A stretch of 64,000 bases of DNA from Paraburkholderia sp. FT54 (GCF_031585635.1 NZ_CP134196.1:2108001-2172000), one strand, 5' to 3'; shown: positions 9,901-18,553, counted from the first letter of the stretch. Numbers and translations: made by a program. Notes: generated by a model from the sequence alone, not told the origin.

Positions 9901-9958
9901 GTATATGTTTCTCGCGGCCGATCATCATCGGGACACCGCGGCACCGCGGGCCGGTTAG
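6905..9958 (+). CDS. RND efflux pump, HAE1 family inner-membrane subunit
   Basis: Proton-driven multidrug/hydrophobe exporter of 1017 residues, the usual length for AcrB/MexB relatives. It starts with the family signature MTFTDLFIRRPVLASVVSLL. Twelve transmembrane helices and two large periplasmic loops (about residues 35-335 and 550-860) are evident. The proton-relay aspartate pair is present in TM4 (LVVDDAIIVVENV, Asp400-Asp401). The C-terminal half shows the internal repeat (LMGLVSKHGILIVQFANE). It is closest in style to MexI-like pumps, though the substrate is unknown. It is the last gene of the three-gene operon; no TetR or two-component regulator is adjacent. Confidence 0.94.
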   Translation: MTFTDLFIRRPVLASVVSLLILVLGLRSLAALKVSQYPQTENAVVTITTAYYGANADTMAGFITQPLEAAIAQAQGIDYMSSTSSTGVSTITATLRLNYDANRALTEINTQIGSVRNQLPPQAQQPVLTIQTGQTTDAMYMGFYSDVLPSNNVTDYLLRVIKPKLDSIEGVQTAEILGGRQFALRAWLDATRLAAHGVTAADIFTALGNNNYLATLGTTKGQMVSVDLNAGTDLHTVNDFKQLVIKQKNGAIVRLEDVANVVLGADSYDFNVAFSGKRSVFIGIKVAPDANILDVAKRVKAIFPGLQKQFPTGMTGEIVYDATDFVNTAIVEVIKTLVEALLIVSAVIFLFLGSLRAVIVPLIAMPLSLIGTFFVMQLLGYSINLLTLLALVLAIGLVVDDAIIVVENVDRHMKEEGKAPLDAALIAARELGGPILAMTVVLIAVYAPIGFQGGLTGALFTEFAFSLAGAVTVSGVIALTLSPMMCSRFFRAEQESGRFARFVDRQFERVHRGYGRLLHATLDTWPVFTVMGALLLGGTVYLFMTSKSELAPQEDQGIVLSQIQGPPNATIQQMQTYADQVFDISKALPEYAQMFQLTGAPTVNQGIGGVLFKTWDQRSKGATALQQELQQKWNEIAGARVAAFQFPPLPGSQGLPVQFVISTTEPFENLNEVSQAVLQKARASGMFFFVDSDLKLDKPEAVLVVDRDKVASLGLSQSDVGQALGSALGGGYVNYFSIAGRSYKVIPQVLQTDRLNPSQVLDYYLRTPDGSVMPASTIAHLEHNVVPESINHFQQLNSATISGVIVPGVSQGEVLDFLRTATAQAAPAGYSADYSGQSRQFVQESGGFVITLMFATIIVFLALAAQFESFRDPVVILISVPMALFGALIFINIGLTTLNIYTQVGLVTLMGLVSKHGILIVQFANELQHAGRSKREALEEAAGVRLRPILMTTAAMVLGVLPLVVASGAGAAGRNAMGLVIFTGLSIGTLFTLFVVPAMYMFLAADHHRDTAAPRAG

Positions 9959-10147
9959 CGTTTGGCGTGCCGTGGAATTCCGCGGTGACCGCGACCAGTT
10001 TTAGCAAGGGCGGTCGCGAACCAGATCCAAAGCTCGCGACTGTCACCGCGATCAGTGCGCCCACACCGATCGGCGCGCGGATACAGGCGGTCGCGTTCGC
10101 AGTCTTCGCTCAGGAGCGGGAGGCTCCACGTGAGTCGGGAAATACGC

Positions 10148-10432
10148 CTACGCCTGCCCTCTTTCATGCCAATCATCTATATCGGTTCGAGCCCGATGCT
10201 CAAGCGCACTGAGCGCCATCAGCGGGTCGATCTTGGCCCTTGGAATGGCCATTTCGATTGCCGGGGGTGCGCCTTTGTGCTTATCCCCGTCAGTACGTTC
10301 AATCACAGCATGACATATCCACTGAACGCCAAGCTCATCCGGCGCACCGTCAGCGGTCACGCGAAAACCACGATGTTCAAAAACCACAAACCCTCCAGAC
10401 ATAGAACGAAATGCAGGTACCTCGACGACCAT
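10148..10432 (-). CDS. Small conserved-looking hypothetical protein
   Basis: A 94-residue protein if started at the ATG at 10432 (a GTG at 10438 would add two residues). The sequence is coding-like: GGFVVFEHRGFRVTADGAPD followed by a strand and a helix ending DPLMALSALEHRARTDIDDW. The layout of an aromatic-rich strand with HRGFRV, a polar turn and a C-terminal helix resembles small Burkholderia proteins of unknown function. No membrane segment or metal site is visible. The ribosome binding site is weak, so the exact start is uncertain. No function can be assigned. Confidence 0.5.
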   Translation of the reverse strand: MVVEVPAFRSMSGGFVVFEHRGFRVTADGAPDELGVQWICHAVIERTDGDKHKGAPPAIEMAIPRAKIDPLMALSALEHRARTDIDDWHERGQA

Positions 10433-10438
10433 GTACAC

Positions 10439-10932
10439 CGAGGATCATGGGAAGCCTAACATGGGTGCCCAACCCTCTGCATTAGAGTGCCAAACTCGAT
10501 TACACGTAGCTGACTCTTGCGCAAAAATGCGCACCTCGCTGAAAGGGAGCCGCATGCAAACGGTGTGCGAACGTCGCTCCCGGCGTCAGCACGCGTGGCC
10601 GCATTCCAGATTTCAGACAGGGTTTTGATGAGTTTCGATGAGACCGTCGGCCGGTCGCTTACATCTGTATTCCGGCCGCGATGATGATAGAGAGGGCGAG
10701 GACACACAACTCGAAGGTTGTGAATCGGGGGTATCTAATGTTCATCTTCATCCTCATGTCCCACGAAGGATCTTCATCAGGTCATCGTATGGCGACAAGG
10801 TGCTTTCCAAAACTTGTCAGCCACTCCGAAGCAGGAGCCTATCCGTGAATAGCAAGTGCATTCGCCGTCGACGGAGCCATGGCGTCCTCGTCGCCGATGC
10901 GGAACGGGTCATCTCGTTCCGGTCATCGTTGG
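10439..10932. other. Gene-free interval
   Basis: About 490 bp between two small minus-strand genes. GC content is lower than in the flanks (for example 10440-10560 and 10620-10800). No convincing open frame, repeat or terminator with a T-run was seen. Confidence 0.4.
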
Positions 10933-11124
10933 CTACTGCCAGACCGCAAATCCGCTGCATTCCGTGGTCATTTCGGCGAAGCACTTCGCACAACAGACGG
11001 CGGTTATATTCGGCCAAATGCTCACGTGCTTCTGAACGTCTTCCTTCAACTCGCCGCATTCATCGCAGCGTTCCAACACCCGGACCTGGAGCGGTCGGTT
11101 GTGCCACTTTTCAAGCGCGTTCAT
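10933..11124 (-). CDS. Small cysteine-rich (putative zinc-binding) protein
   Basis: A 63-residue protein with a well-placed ribosome binding site (GGGAGGG, about eight bases before the ATG at 11124). It contains a CDEC knuckle at residues 20-23 and CCAKC at 44-48, with an additional cysteine at 56: two CxxC pairs separated by about 20 residues, the spacing of a treble-clef or zinc-ribbon metal site. It is flanked by gene-poor DNA and transcribed alone. I do not recognise the family; a zinc-bound regulator or adaptor is a guess from the cysteine pattern only. Confidence 0.6.
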   Translation of the reverse strand: MNALEKWHNRPLQVRVLERCDECGELKEDVQKHVSIWPNITAVCCAKCFAEMTTECSGFAVWQ

Positions 11125-11338
11125 GTCAGCAACCCTCCCATGGAATCAAGATAGACCGACGACTCCAGGAAAACTATTCTACGAACGGTTGCTGCAGTTC
11201 TACCTGGACATAGTGCACCTATACGCCTGGATAACTCGAGGCTTCCAAGGGGGCTAGTGTTCGGATCTTGACGACGATGTTGCGGGATCCGTTACTGGAA
11301 AGCCGGTCATACTCGATTCAACAAACAATTCTTGCGGG

Positions 11339-11941
11339 CTAAAGAGTCAGCGTTTCGTGCGCCTTGACAATGTCGCTTGCCACCACCTCGATTGGCTCGC
11401 GCTTGAGCATCGCCTTTGAGCGTAGCGACTGATACGCGTGCTCTTCCGACACACCGCGCCTTTCCATCAGGATCTGCGTGGCCTGCTGGACCACTCGAAC
11501 CTTCGCCTGCTTCTTCTCGAGCCGCTCGATGTATCGATCGCGCACCCGCAATGCCTGACATTGCGTCAGCGCCACCGCAATCGCCGTCAGCAATCCGAAT
11601 GAACGCACTGGCGACGGTATCGTCGTCAGCGCGTTCAGGCGCAGCACTGCTTCAACGGTGATCGGATTTTCGCAGGTCACCACCGGAATCACGGGCGGCG
11701 ATAGGCTGGTTCCGAGCCAAGGAAAATCGGCCGAGAGGGTTTCGGGGCGCATTGCCATCAGCACGAGGCCGGTTCCGAAGGGCAAGCAGTCGAGTGTCGG
11801 CCAGCAGACCGTCACGTCGCATCCAATGCGATGGAGTTGAGCTAGAAGCTCGTCGCCGTCCTGATCTTGCGGATGAATCACAACAACTTTCAGCGAGCGC
11901 AAATCGCGAAGGATCGCCAGGCTATCCGCAGTCCACTTCAT
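11339..11941 (-). CDS. Orphan ANTAR-domain antiterminator (AmiR paralogue)
   Basis: RNA-binding transcription antiterminator of 200 residues. The N-terminal two thirds (about 1-130) is a receiver-like domain lacking a clear phospho-acceptor arrangement, then a coiled coil (RDRYIERLEKKQAKVRVVQQ) leads into the three-helix ANTAR domain ending HETLTL. By eye it is about 80 % identical, without gaps, to the AmiR gene at 21467-22069. Unlike that copy it has no AmiC-type sensor beside it. It lies just beyond the distal end of the urt-amidase operon on the same strand but 570 bp away, so probably has its own promoter. It may act on the same leader RNA or on a distant one. Confidence 0.85.
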   Translation of the reverse strand: MKWTADSLAILRDLRSLKVVVIHPQDQDGDELLAQLHRIGCDVTVCWPTLDCLPFGTGLVLMAMRPETLSADFPWLGTSLSPPVIPVVTCENPITVEAVLRLNALTTIPSPVRSFGLLTAIAVALTQCQALRVRDRYIERLEKKQAKVRVVQQATQILMERRGVSEEHAYQSLRSKAMLKREPIEVVASDIVKAHETLTL

Positions 11942-12510
11942 CGTTGCGCCCTGGCATGTAAGCACACGCGACGCGAGTCCTCGGGCCCGACTTCGCCTGG
12001 GTTGATTACATCGTCGAGGCCCGAAGGAAGACGGTGCAGTCGCGCAAACCTGGCGACCTCTAGTTGCATGGTAAGTCTCCTGTAGCCAGACCGAAGAGCG
12101 TACCGTGAGGCCGGTGCCCAGGCGATGCTTCACGGCGCGTTGACCCAATCTACGCCAACGCCGGCACCGCCAAAGAGGAGATCGGCCCCGCGGGAGCCGG
12201 AAGCGCATGTCGTCGTGGTGGCCGAACCGCGGGCTTCCCGCTGGTGTAACAGCCAGCGCGTAGCGATGAGAGAAGATTAGGCCGAGCCGGAGGACGAATC
12301 TACTCTACGGTTGGATATGCCAATGCCGCGTTAGCGTACCGCGCTTATACGGAGGTATAAGCGCAACGAGGGATGAACGCCTGGATTAACCGCCCATCTC
12401 TGCAAATATCAGAGCGGCGGTTCGCCTTGATCTCGTCAATAGCCAGTCGCTCCGCCTGAACCACCGGCGGAGCCACACGCTATTTGCACCGCTCAGACCT
12501 TTGCGGCACC
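11942..12510. other. Gene-free interval between the urt operon end and the orphan ANTAR gene
   Basis: 569 bp with no credible open frame. It contains two inverted repeats: a perfect 10-bp one at 12341-12364 (listed separately) and GCTCCGCC / GGCGGAGC at 12449-12473 with a nine-base loop, 38 bp after the SDR stop codon. Neither is followed by a T-run on the minus strand, so neither is a standard intrinsic terminator. The promoter of the orphan ANTAR gene must lie here. Confidence 0.45.
12341..12364. repeat. Perfect 10-bp inverted repeat, 4-base loop
   Basis: GCGCTTATAC, loop GGAG, GTATAAGCGC. It has an AT-containing core and no flanking T-run, which fits a DNA operator or a cruciform/RNA hairpin better than an intrinsic terminator. 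It sits about 400 bp upstream of the orphan ANTAR gene and 147 bp downstream of the SDR stop. Confidence 0.7.
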
Positions 12511-13281
12511 TTAGAGCTGCACGCCGCGCGTGAGCGCGCCATCCACGACGAGATTCGCCCCGCTCACGAAGCTCGCCGCCGGACTCGCGACGAACGCAAC
12601 CGCGTTCGCGATCTCCTGCGGGCGCGCCATGCGTCCGCTGGGATTCAGCGCGAGTGCTTCCGCGAACAGCTTCGGGTCGTTGTGTTCGATGTGATCCCAC
12701 ACGCCGCCTTCGAAATAGACGTTGCCCGGCGACACGGCGTTCGCGCGAATGCCCTTCGGCGCGAGGTGATAGGCGAGGCCTTGCATGTAGTGGATCAGCG
12801 CCGCCTTGAAGGTCCCGTAAGGGCCGGCGGCGAAGTCGATTTCGCGGCCGGACACGCTCGATATCGCGATGATCGAGGCGGCCTTGCTCGCTTCGAGAAA
12901 CGGTAGCGCGGCATCGACCAGATTGACCGTGCCCATCAGGTCGGTTTCGAACTCCTTGCGCCACGATTCGAGATCGTTGCCGATCGACAGCGCGCTCACA
13001 TTGGCGACCACGATGTCGATTCCGCCCAGTTGCGCGGCGGCTTCGCGGGTCCAGGCCTGTAACGCGGGACCGTTGGAAACGTCGACCGAGGCGCCGCACA
13101 CCTTGACCGCACCACGGGTGGCCTGCACGATGCCGGCCACCGTCTGTTCGACGGCGGCGCCATCACGCGCGCAAAGCGCGACGTGCGCGCCTTCGGTGGC
13201 CAGCGTTTGCGCAATGGCGCGGCCGATACCTTTGGTGCCGCCGGTAACAAGTGCCTTCAAACCGTTGAGTTTCAGATCCAT
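12511..13281 (-). CDS. SDR-family oxidoreductase (last gene of the urt-amidase operon)
   Basis: Classical short-chain dehydrogenase/reductase of 256 residues. The NAD(P)-binding TGGTKGIG motif is at about residues 13-20, the catalytic serine in IAISSVSG and the YxxxK pair in YGTFK, with the NPSGRMARPQEIANAVAFVAS tail typical of FabG-like enzymes. It starts at 13281 with GAGGAG upstream, 12 bp after the amidase stop, so is almost certainly co-transcribed with the amidase. The substrate is unknown; position suggests it processes a product of amide hydrolysis or a carbonyl compound entering with the amide, but this is inference. Confidence 0.88.
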   Translation of the reverse strand: MDLKLNGLKALVTGGTKGIGRAIAQTLATEGAHVALCARDGAAVEQTVAGIVQATRGAVKVCGASVDVSNGPALQAWTREAAAQLGGIDIVVANVSALSIGNDLESWRKEFETDLMGTVNLVDAALPFLEASKAASIIAISSVSGREIDFAAGPYGTFKAALIHYMQGLAYHLAPKGIRANAVSPGNVYFEGGVWDHIEHNDPKLFAEALALNPSGRMARPQEIANAVAFVASPAASFVSGANLVVDGALTRGVQL

Positions 13282-13293
13282 GGTGGCGTCTCC

Positions 13294-14289
13294 TCAGGCA
13301 GCCGGTGCGAGATATTTCTTGCTGATCGCCGCGCCGACCGAATACTTCGGGTCGACGAAATTGCCCAGCCGCACCTTGCCGCACTGGCTGAGCATCATGT
13401 AGGCATCCCAGCGGTCGAAGCCGTATTCCTTTTCCATCCACAGCACCAGTTCGTGGTACGCGATGCGCGTTGCGTCTTCAAGCGGGCGCGCACTGCCGAT
13501 CGCCATCAGCAGCTCATCCGTTTCGAGGCGCGGCCATTCGATGTGCCAGCCCTTGATCAGATCGACGTGGATCGTGGTCGTGCTGGAGAATTCGACGGCG
13601 GTGCCGCATACTTCGCCGTCGCCCTGGCAGGCGTGCGCGTCGCCGATAAAGAGCCGCGCACCGGCGGAGCGCACCGGCAGATACGTGATGCTGCCCGGGC
13701 CCATGTCGGGCACGTCCATATTGCCGCCGTGATTGTCCGGCGTGAGCGAATTGATCGAGTCGATTTCCGGCGACAGGCTCAGTGTGCCGATATGCGGCTT
13801 GTACGGCAGCGTGACGCGCTTGCTCCAGTAGACGCCTTCTTCGTCCACGTCGATCTTGCGGGTGATCTCGGGCAACGGCTCATTGAGCGTCGCGGTGTAT
13901 TCCGTACCGGTCAGCGCGCCGAAGCGCGGAATCAGGCAGCAGGTGCCGCGCGGATTGTCGCCGCGCGGCAGCATCGATTCGATGTAGACCGCCACCACGT
14001 CGCCCTTCTCCGCGCCTTCGATCATGATCGGACCGCTTTGCGGATTCAGGAACGGCACCCGCAGCTTCTGACTCGGCAGATCCTGTTCCGTCAGGATCTT
14101 GCCGTCGAATGCGTCGCGTGTCTGAACCACTACCCGGTCGCCCGGGGCGATGTTCATCACCGGCGTCGAGTACGGTCCGATGGTGTAGTGAAATGTGCCC
14201 TGACGGGATTCGCTGAGATCATGCGTTTCACGGACCTGGCCGCGTGCGACGCCGCGCGTGTACATGATCGATTGTTCGAGCCAGTTCAT
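13294..14289 (-). CDS. Acetamidase/formamidase family protein
   Basis: FmdA/AmdA-family amidohydrolase of 331 residues, which in characterised members hydrolyses formamide or acetamide to ammonia and the acid. Family features include NIAPGDRVVVQTRDAFDGKI, a glycine-rich LTPDNHGGNMDVPDMGPGS segment and the metal-site block LFIGDAHACQGDGEVCGTAVE. It is shorter than the 400-residue formamidases and resembles the compact subgroup. It lies 60 bp after urtE in the same operon, directly linking the transporter to an amidase rather than to urease. The promoter region and the divergent amide sensor support short-chain amides as inducers. Confidence 0.88.
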   Translation of the reverse strand: MNWLEQSIMYTRGVARGQVRETHDLSESRQGTFHYTIGPYSTPVMNIAPGDRVVVQTRDAFDGKILTEQDLPSQKLRVPFLNPQSGPIMIEGAEKGDVVAVYIESMLPRGDNPRGTCCLIPRFGALTGTEYTATLNEPLPEITRKIDVDEEGVYWSKRVTLPYKPHIGTLSLSPEIDSINSLTPDNHGGNMDVPDMGPGSITYLPVRSAGARLFIGDAHACQGDGEVCGTAVEFSSTTTIHVDLIKGWHIEWPRLETDELLMAIGSARPLEDATRIAYHELVLWMEKEYGFDRWDAYMMLSQCGKVRLGNFVDPKYSVGAAISKKYLAPAA

Positions 14290-14350
14290 TATGGTGTTTC
14301 CTGTTCAAATGTGGGTTGTCGATGTGAATGGGCGCAACGCTCACGCCGCA

Positions 14351-15061
14351 TTACACTGAAATTAACGCTCTGACGTTATTGGCTTCCATCTGGTCCCCGG
14401 CCCCAGCCGAGACAACCTGGCCGCGTACCAGCACGACATAGTCGTCGGCTACCGCCTGCGCGAAATCGAAAAATTGCTCTACCAGCAGGATCGACAGCGA
14501 TCCTTTCAGCGAACGGATCACCGCCTCGATCTCCATCACGATCGACGGCTGGATGCCCTCGGTCGGCTCGTCGAGAATGAGCAGCTTCGGATTGGTCAAA
14601 AGCGCCCTGCCAATCGCAAGCTGCTGCTGCTGTCCGCCGGACAGATTTCCTGCAATGCGCCGGCGCATCGTCTTCAGCACAGGAAAGGTATGAAAGACGT
14701 CATCGAAAGAAAATTGCTTGCCCTTGGCGGTCTGATTGCTCTCGCCGGCGTAGGCGCCGATGCGCAGGTTTTCTTCGACGCTGAGTTGCGGAAAAATCTC
14801 GCGTCCTTGCGGCACGTAGCCCAGACCCGCCAATACGCGCCGGTGCGACGGCGTGCGGGTCAGCGGCTGGCCCGCCAGTTCGATTTCGCCGGCTTTGACC
14901 GGCAACAGCCCGACGAGGCACTTCAGCAAGGTCGTTTTGCCCACGCCGTTACGGCCGAGCACGACGGTGCAGGCGCCGTCGGCGACGTTGAGCGACACGT
15001 CGCGCAACGTGTGGCTGCTGCCGTAAAACTGATTGAGTGCGGAAATCTTCAGCATGCTCAC
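14351..15061 (-). CDS. urtE: ABC transporter ATP-binding protein UrtE (urea/amide type)
   Basis: ATPase of 236 residues in the LivF/UrtE branch. Walker A (LGRNGVGKTTLL), the signature LSGGQQQQLAIGRALL and Walker B (LLILDEPTEGIQPSI) are complete. EPTEGIQPSIVMEIE is characteristic of UrtE. A GTG start at 15061 overlaps the urtD stop by four bases (GTGA), with an alternative ATG two codons later. It is the second ATPase of the high-affinity permease encoded upstream and acts at the inner membrane's cytoplasmic face. Confidence 0.9.
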   Translation of the reverse strand: MSMLKISALNQFYGSSHTLRDVSLNVADGACTVVLGRNGVGKTTLLKCLVGLLPVKAGEIELAGQPLTRTPSHRRVLAGLGYVPQGREIFPQLSVEENLRIGAYAGESNQTAKGKQFSFDDVFHTFPVLKTMRRRIAGNLSGGQQQQLAIGRALLTNPKLLILDEPTEGIQPSIVMEIEAVIRSLKGSLSILLVEQFFDFAQAVADDYVVLVRGQVVSAGAGDQMEANNVRALISV

Positions 15062-15813
15062 CGTCCGAGATAAACCTGAATCACGCGTGGATCATTGCGC
15101 ACGCTCTCCATCGATCCCTCGCCCAGCAACTGCCCTTCATGCAGCACGCTGACGAGGTCCGCGATCCTGCCGACAAAATCCATGTCGTGCTCGATCACCA
15201 CCACCGCCCGCTCGGGCGACTTGAGCCGCGCGATCAGTTCGGCGGTGCGTGCCGTTTCGTGGTCGGTCATGCCGGCAACCGGTTCGTCGAGCAGGATCAC
15301 TTGCGGATCGGCGACAAGCAGCATGCCGATTTCGAGCCACTGCTTCTGGCCGTGCGACAGCGTGCCGGCTATCCGGGGCCCTTCATTCCCGAGGCCGATC
15401 GTCTCGAGCACTTCGTCGATGCGCCGGTTCTGCTGTGCGCCGAGGCGCGAGCGAACCATCTCCGCATATCCGCGACCGTTGCGAATCGCCAGTTCGAGGT
15501 TTTCGCGAACCCGCAGTGCTTCGAACACGCTCGGCTTCTGGAACTTGCGGCCGATGCCCAGCCGCGCGATGGACGTTTCGTCGAGCGTCGCGAGGTTCGT
15601 CACCTTGTTCAGAAAGACCTCTCCGCCTGCCGGCCGGGTCTTCCCCGTGATGACGTCCATCAAGGTCGTCTTGCCCGCACCGTTCGGACCGATGATGGCG
15701 CGAATCTCGCCGTATCGAAGCTCCATCGACAGATTCGTGATCGCCGCGAAGCCGGAAAACGTGACGGACAGGCCGCTGATGTAGATGGCGGTGGCCGGTT
15801 GTGGCTTGTTCAT
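15058..15813 (-). CDS. urtD: ABC transporter ATP-binding protein UrtD
   Basis: ATPase of 251 residues in the LivG/UrtD branch: Walker A IIGPNGAGKTTLMDVITGKTRP, signature LSHGQKQWLEIGMLL (the SHGQKQWLEIGM form is diagnostic for UrtD), Walker B VILLDEPVAGMTDHET and the IEHDMDFV switch region. AGGAGGGG precedes the ATG at 15813. Its start overlaps the urtC stop by four bases, indicating translational coupling through the operon. Confidence 0.92.
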   Translation of the reverse strand: MNKPQPATAIYISGLSVTFSGFAAITNLSMELRYGEIRAIIGPNGAGKTTLMDVITGKTRPAGGEVFLNKVTNLATLDETSIARLGIGRKFQKPSVFEALRVRENLELAIRNGRGYAEMVRSRLGAQQNRRIDEVLETIGLGNEGPRIAGTLSHGQKQWLEIGMLLVADPQVILLDEPVAGMTDHETARTAELIARLKSPERAVVVIEHDMDFVGRIADLVSVLHEGQLLGEGSMESVRNDPRVIQVYLGR

Positions 15814-16946
15814 TGGCCGCCCCTCCTGGTTTCGCTGGCGGCGGCCTTGAGCGTACCCCACACGCCGTTGCTGAAATAGACGACGATCACAAGCGTGACG
15901 CCGGCAAGAATGAACGGCCACAACGCCGGCAGTTGCGCCGTCAGCCAGAACTTGAGTCCGTTGATCACGATAGCGCCGACGATCGCGCCGATCAGCGTGC
16001 CGCGCCCACCGATGGCCACCCACACGGCAATCTCGACGGACAGTTGCGGCGAAACGATGGTCGGGTTGACGATGCCGACCTGCGGCACGTACAGCATTCC
16101 GGCAAACGCCGCGAGTACCGCCGAGAGACACCACGCGAAGAGCTTCAGCGTATGCGTGCGGTAGCCGAGAAAACGCATCCGCGCTTCGTCGTCGCGCACC
16201 GCGATCAGCGCCCGGCCAAAACTGGAGCGCGCGAGAAACCGCACGCCGACATAGGCGACCACCAGGAGCAGGCACGAACACACGGCAAGGCCTATCTGCG
16301 TGGACGTATCGGCAAGCTTGCGGCCGGCGATGCTCGTAAAACCGGTCATGCCATTGTTGCCACCGAGGCCCACGTCGTTGATGAACAACAGCAGCATCAA
16401 CGCATATGTGAGCGCCTGAGTGATGATCGACAGATACACGCCGTTGATGCGCGAGCGGAATGTGACGAAGCCGAACGCGCCCGCGACCAGCACGGTGACG
16501 ACGATCGTGCCGACGATCGTCACATCGAGCCGCGAAAGCATCTTCCATAGCGCGGGAAAGTCGCTCGCGCCCATGTATTGCATGAAGTCCGGCAAGACGT
16601 GCGTTTCGGCATAGGCGCCGTTCAGCAGATAGATGGCCATCATATAGCCGCCTATGCCGAAGAAGACGCCGTGCCCGAGGCTCAGGATGCCCGCATAACC
16701 CCAGACCAGATCGAGCGCCAGCGCGAGCAGCGCGAAACACATGATCTGTCCGATCAGATTGATGCCGAACAGCGACAGATGCAACGCATTCGACTCCGGA
16801 ATCACAAAATAGGCAAAGGGCAGATAGAGCGCCAGCAGGACCAGCACCGGCACGATACCGGCCTCCACGGACTGGCCCATCCATTTCGTTGCGAACGCCG
16901 ACAAGGTGACTCTCCCGCTGTTACGCGGTTCAGGAAATGTATTCAT
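15810..16946 (-). CDS. urtC: ABC transporter permease UrtC
   Basis: Inner-membrane permease of 378 residues in the LivM/UrtC family, with about nine to ten hydrophobic helices. Recognisable blocks are LALDLVWGYAGILSLGHGVFFGIGGYMMAIYL and VRDDEARMRFLGYRT, the latter being the EAA-like loop contacting the ATPase. The start at 16946 overlaps the urtB stop by four bases. It forms a heterodimer with UrtB. Confidence 0.92.
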   Translation of the reverse strand: MNTFPEPRNSGRVTLSAFATKWMGQSVEAGIVPVLVLLALYLPFAYFVIPESNALHLSLFGINLIGQIMCFALLALALDLVWGYAGILSLGHGVFFGIGGYMMAIYLLNGAYAETHVLPDFMQYMGASDFPALWKMLSRLDVTIVGTIVVTVLVAGAFGFVTFRSRINGVYLSIITQALTYALMLLLFINDVGLGGNNGMTGFTSIAGRKLADTSTQIGLAVCSCLLLVVAYVGVRFLARSSFGRALIAVRDDEARMRFLGYRTHTLKLFAWCLSAVLAAFAGMLYVPQVGIVNPTIVSPQLSVEIAVWVAIGGRGTLIGAIVGAIVINGLKFWLTAQLPALWPFILAGVTLVIVVYFSNGVWGTLKAAASETRRGGQ

Positions 16947-18553
16947 ACGCGGGTCTTCAATGCGAAGAGTCCTTGCGGGCGCTTCTGGATAATCAGCACG
17001 ATGAGCAGAAGCACAGCCACCTTGGCGGCAACTGCTCCGTAGAACGGTTCGATGAACTGGTTGATTTCGCCGAGCGCAAGCGACGACACGACCGTCCCCG
17101 CGAGACTGCCCGCACCGCCGAGCACCACCACCATGAACGAATCGACGACGAAGCCCGTGCCCATCGACGGATTGACGCTGGCAATCTGCGTCAGCACCAC
17201 GCCGGCCAGTCCCGCGAGGCCGGCGCCCAGGCCGAACGCGATACGATCGACGCGCTCGGCGGGGACGCCAAGGCAGCGCGCCATGTCGCGCAGCTGCGTG
17301 GTGGCGCGCATCAGCAACCCGAGCTTCGTGAAGCGGACCACGGCGAAGGTCGCCACGAAGATCAGCACGGCGAGCACGATTGCAAATACGCGGTTGTAGG
17401 TCACGAAAAAGCCGGGCGCGACCTGCATGCCGCCGTTGAGAAAGCCGGGCGTGATGAACTCGACGTTCTGCGAGCCGAACAGCACCTGAATCAGCTTGAT
17501 CAACGCAATGCTGACCGCCCATGTGGCGAGCAGTGTCTCCAGCGGCCGGCGATACAGAAACCGGATGACGAAGAATTCGAGCAACATGCCGCACGCTGCG
17601 CAGATCACGAACGCCACGGGAATCGCAACGAAAATGTAGGCGTCGAACAAACCCGGCAGATGCGCCTGCATGAAACGTTCGACGAGATACGTCGCGTACG
17701 CGCCGATCATGATGAATTCGCCATGCGCGAGATTGATCACGCCCATCAGTCCGAACACGATCGACAAACCGAGCGCCGTCAGCAACAACACGCCGGCATA
17801 GCTCAAGCCGCTAAACAGAATCGACAAGCCCTTGCCGAGCGACAGCCACGTATCCATGTTGCGGATCGCGCCCTGCACTGCGGCCAGCACGTCGGGATCC
17901 GATCGCACGGAACTTTGCTCCGCAAAGTTCGCCAGCGCGGTACGCGCGGTTTCGCTCGGCACCTCGGCCACGGCCTTGATCGCCGCCAGGCGGTCGGCCT
18001 TGACGTTGCTGTTCAGTCCGCGCTTGGCCAGCGCCAGCCTGAGAACGGTCGCGATATCCGGGTCGTTCTGCGCCCTGACCGCACGGGCGACGATAGCGGG
18101 GTCGAGTAATGCAAAGAACTTGTCGACTTGCCGCGCGGCCGTCGCGCGGGTGTCTTGCTGTGGCGAGAACAGGTCCATTTCCGCCGACACCACTGCGAGC
18201 TTGCGCATCATCACGATGCTCGGCACATAGGGCGAATCCGCCGGCCCATTGGCACGCGGCTGGAGAGTCGCGGCGTCGAGCGCGGGGTTGCCTTGCAGCG
18301 TCGCCTGACCGTCGGCGCCGCACTGCAGCGCGCCGTTACGGATCGCATCGACGATCTGACGCGCCCACGCACGCTCGTGCGTGTCGTCCGACACGCCGGC
18401 TTCGACGACTTGCTCCAGCGCGGCGGCCTTATCGCCGTCCGTCGCGCAGAACGACGTGAGCATCGCAGCGCGGCTCGGCGCTGCGTTCGCGGTAGTGGCC
18501 CAAACAAGCGCCAGACAAGCGATCGCGAAAAAGAGCTGCCTGAAATTGATCAT
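16943..18553 (-). CDS. urtB: ABC transporter permease UrtB
   Basis: Permease of 536 residues. A signal peptide (about 1-25, ...TANAAPS) and a helical periplasmic domain to about residue 230 precede the LivH-type membrane domain (LSYAGVLLLTALGLSIVFGLMGVINLAHGEFIMIGAY). This long N-terminal extension is typical of UrtB and separates it from LivH. MINFRQ at 18553 is used as the start; an ATG four codons upstream (18565) is possible. It is 83 bp downstream of urtA. Confidence 0.9.
   Translation of the reverse strand: MINFRQLFFAIACLALVWATTANAAPSRAAMLTSFCATDGDKAAALEQVVEAGVSDDTHERAWARQIVDAIRNGALQCGADGQATLQGNPALDAATLQPRANGPADSPYVPSIVMMRKLAVVSAEMDLFSPQQDTRATAARQVDKFFALLDPAIVARAVRAQNDPDIATVLRLALAKRGLNSNVKADRLAAIKAVAEVPSETARTALANFAEQSSVRSDPDVLAAVQGAIRNMDTWLSLGKGLSILFSGLSYAGVLLLTALGLSIVFGLMGVINLAHGEFIMIGAYATYLVERFMQAHLPGLFDAYIFVAIPVAFVICAACGMLLEFFVIRFLYRRPLETLLATWAVSIALIKLIQVLFGSQNVEFITPGFLNGGMQVAPGFFVTYNRVFAIVLAVLIFVATFAVVRFTKLGLLMRATTQLRDMARCLGVPAERVDRIAFGLGAGLAGLAGVVLTQIASVNPSMGTGFVVDSFMVVVLGGAGSLAGTVVSSLALGEINQFIEPFYGAVAAKVAVLLLIVLIIQKRPQGLFALKTRV

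Noticed and set aside
12449..12473. GCTCCGCC/GGCGGAGC hairpin as terminator of the urt-amidase operon
   Set aside because: No U-run on the minus strand after the stem; it is only an inverted repeat.
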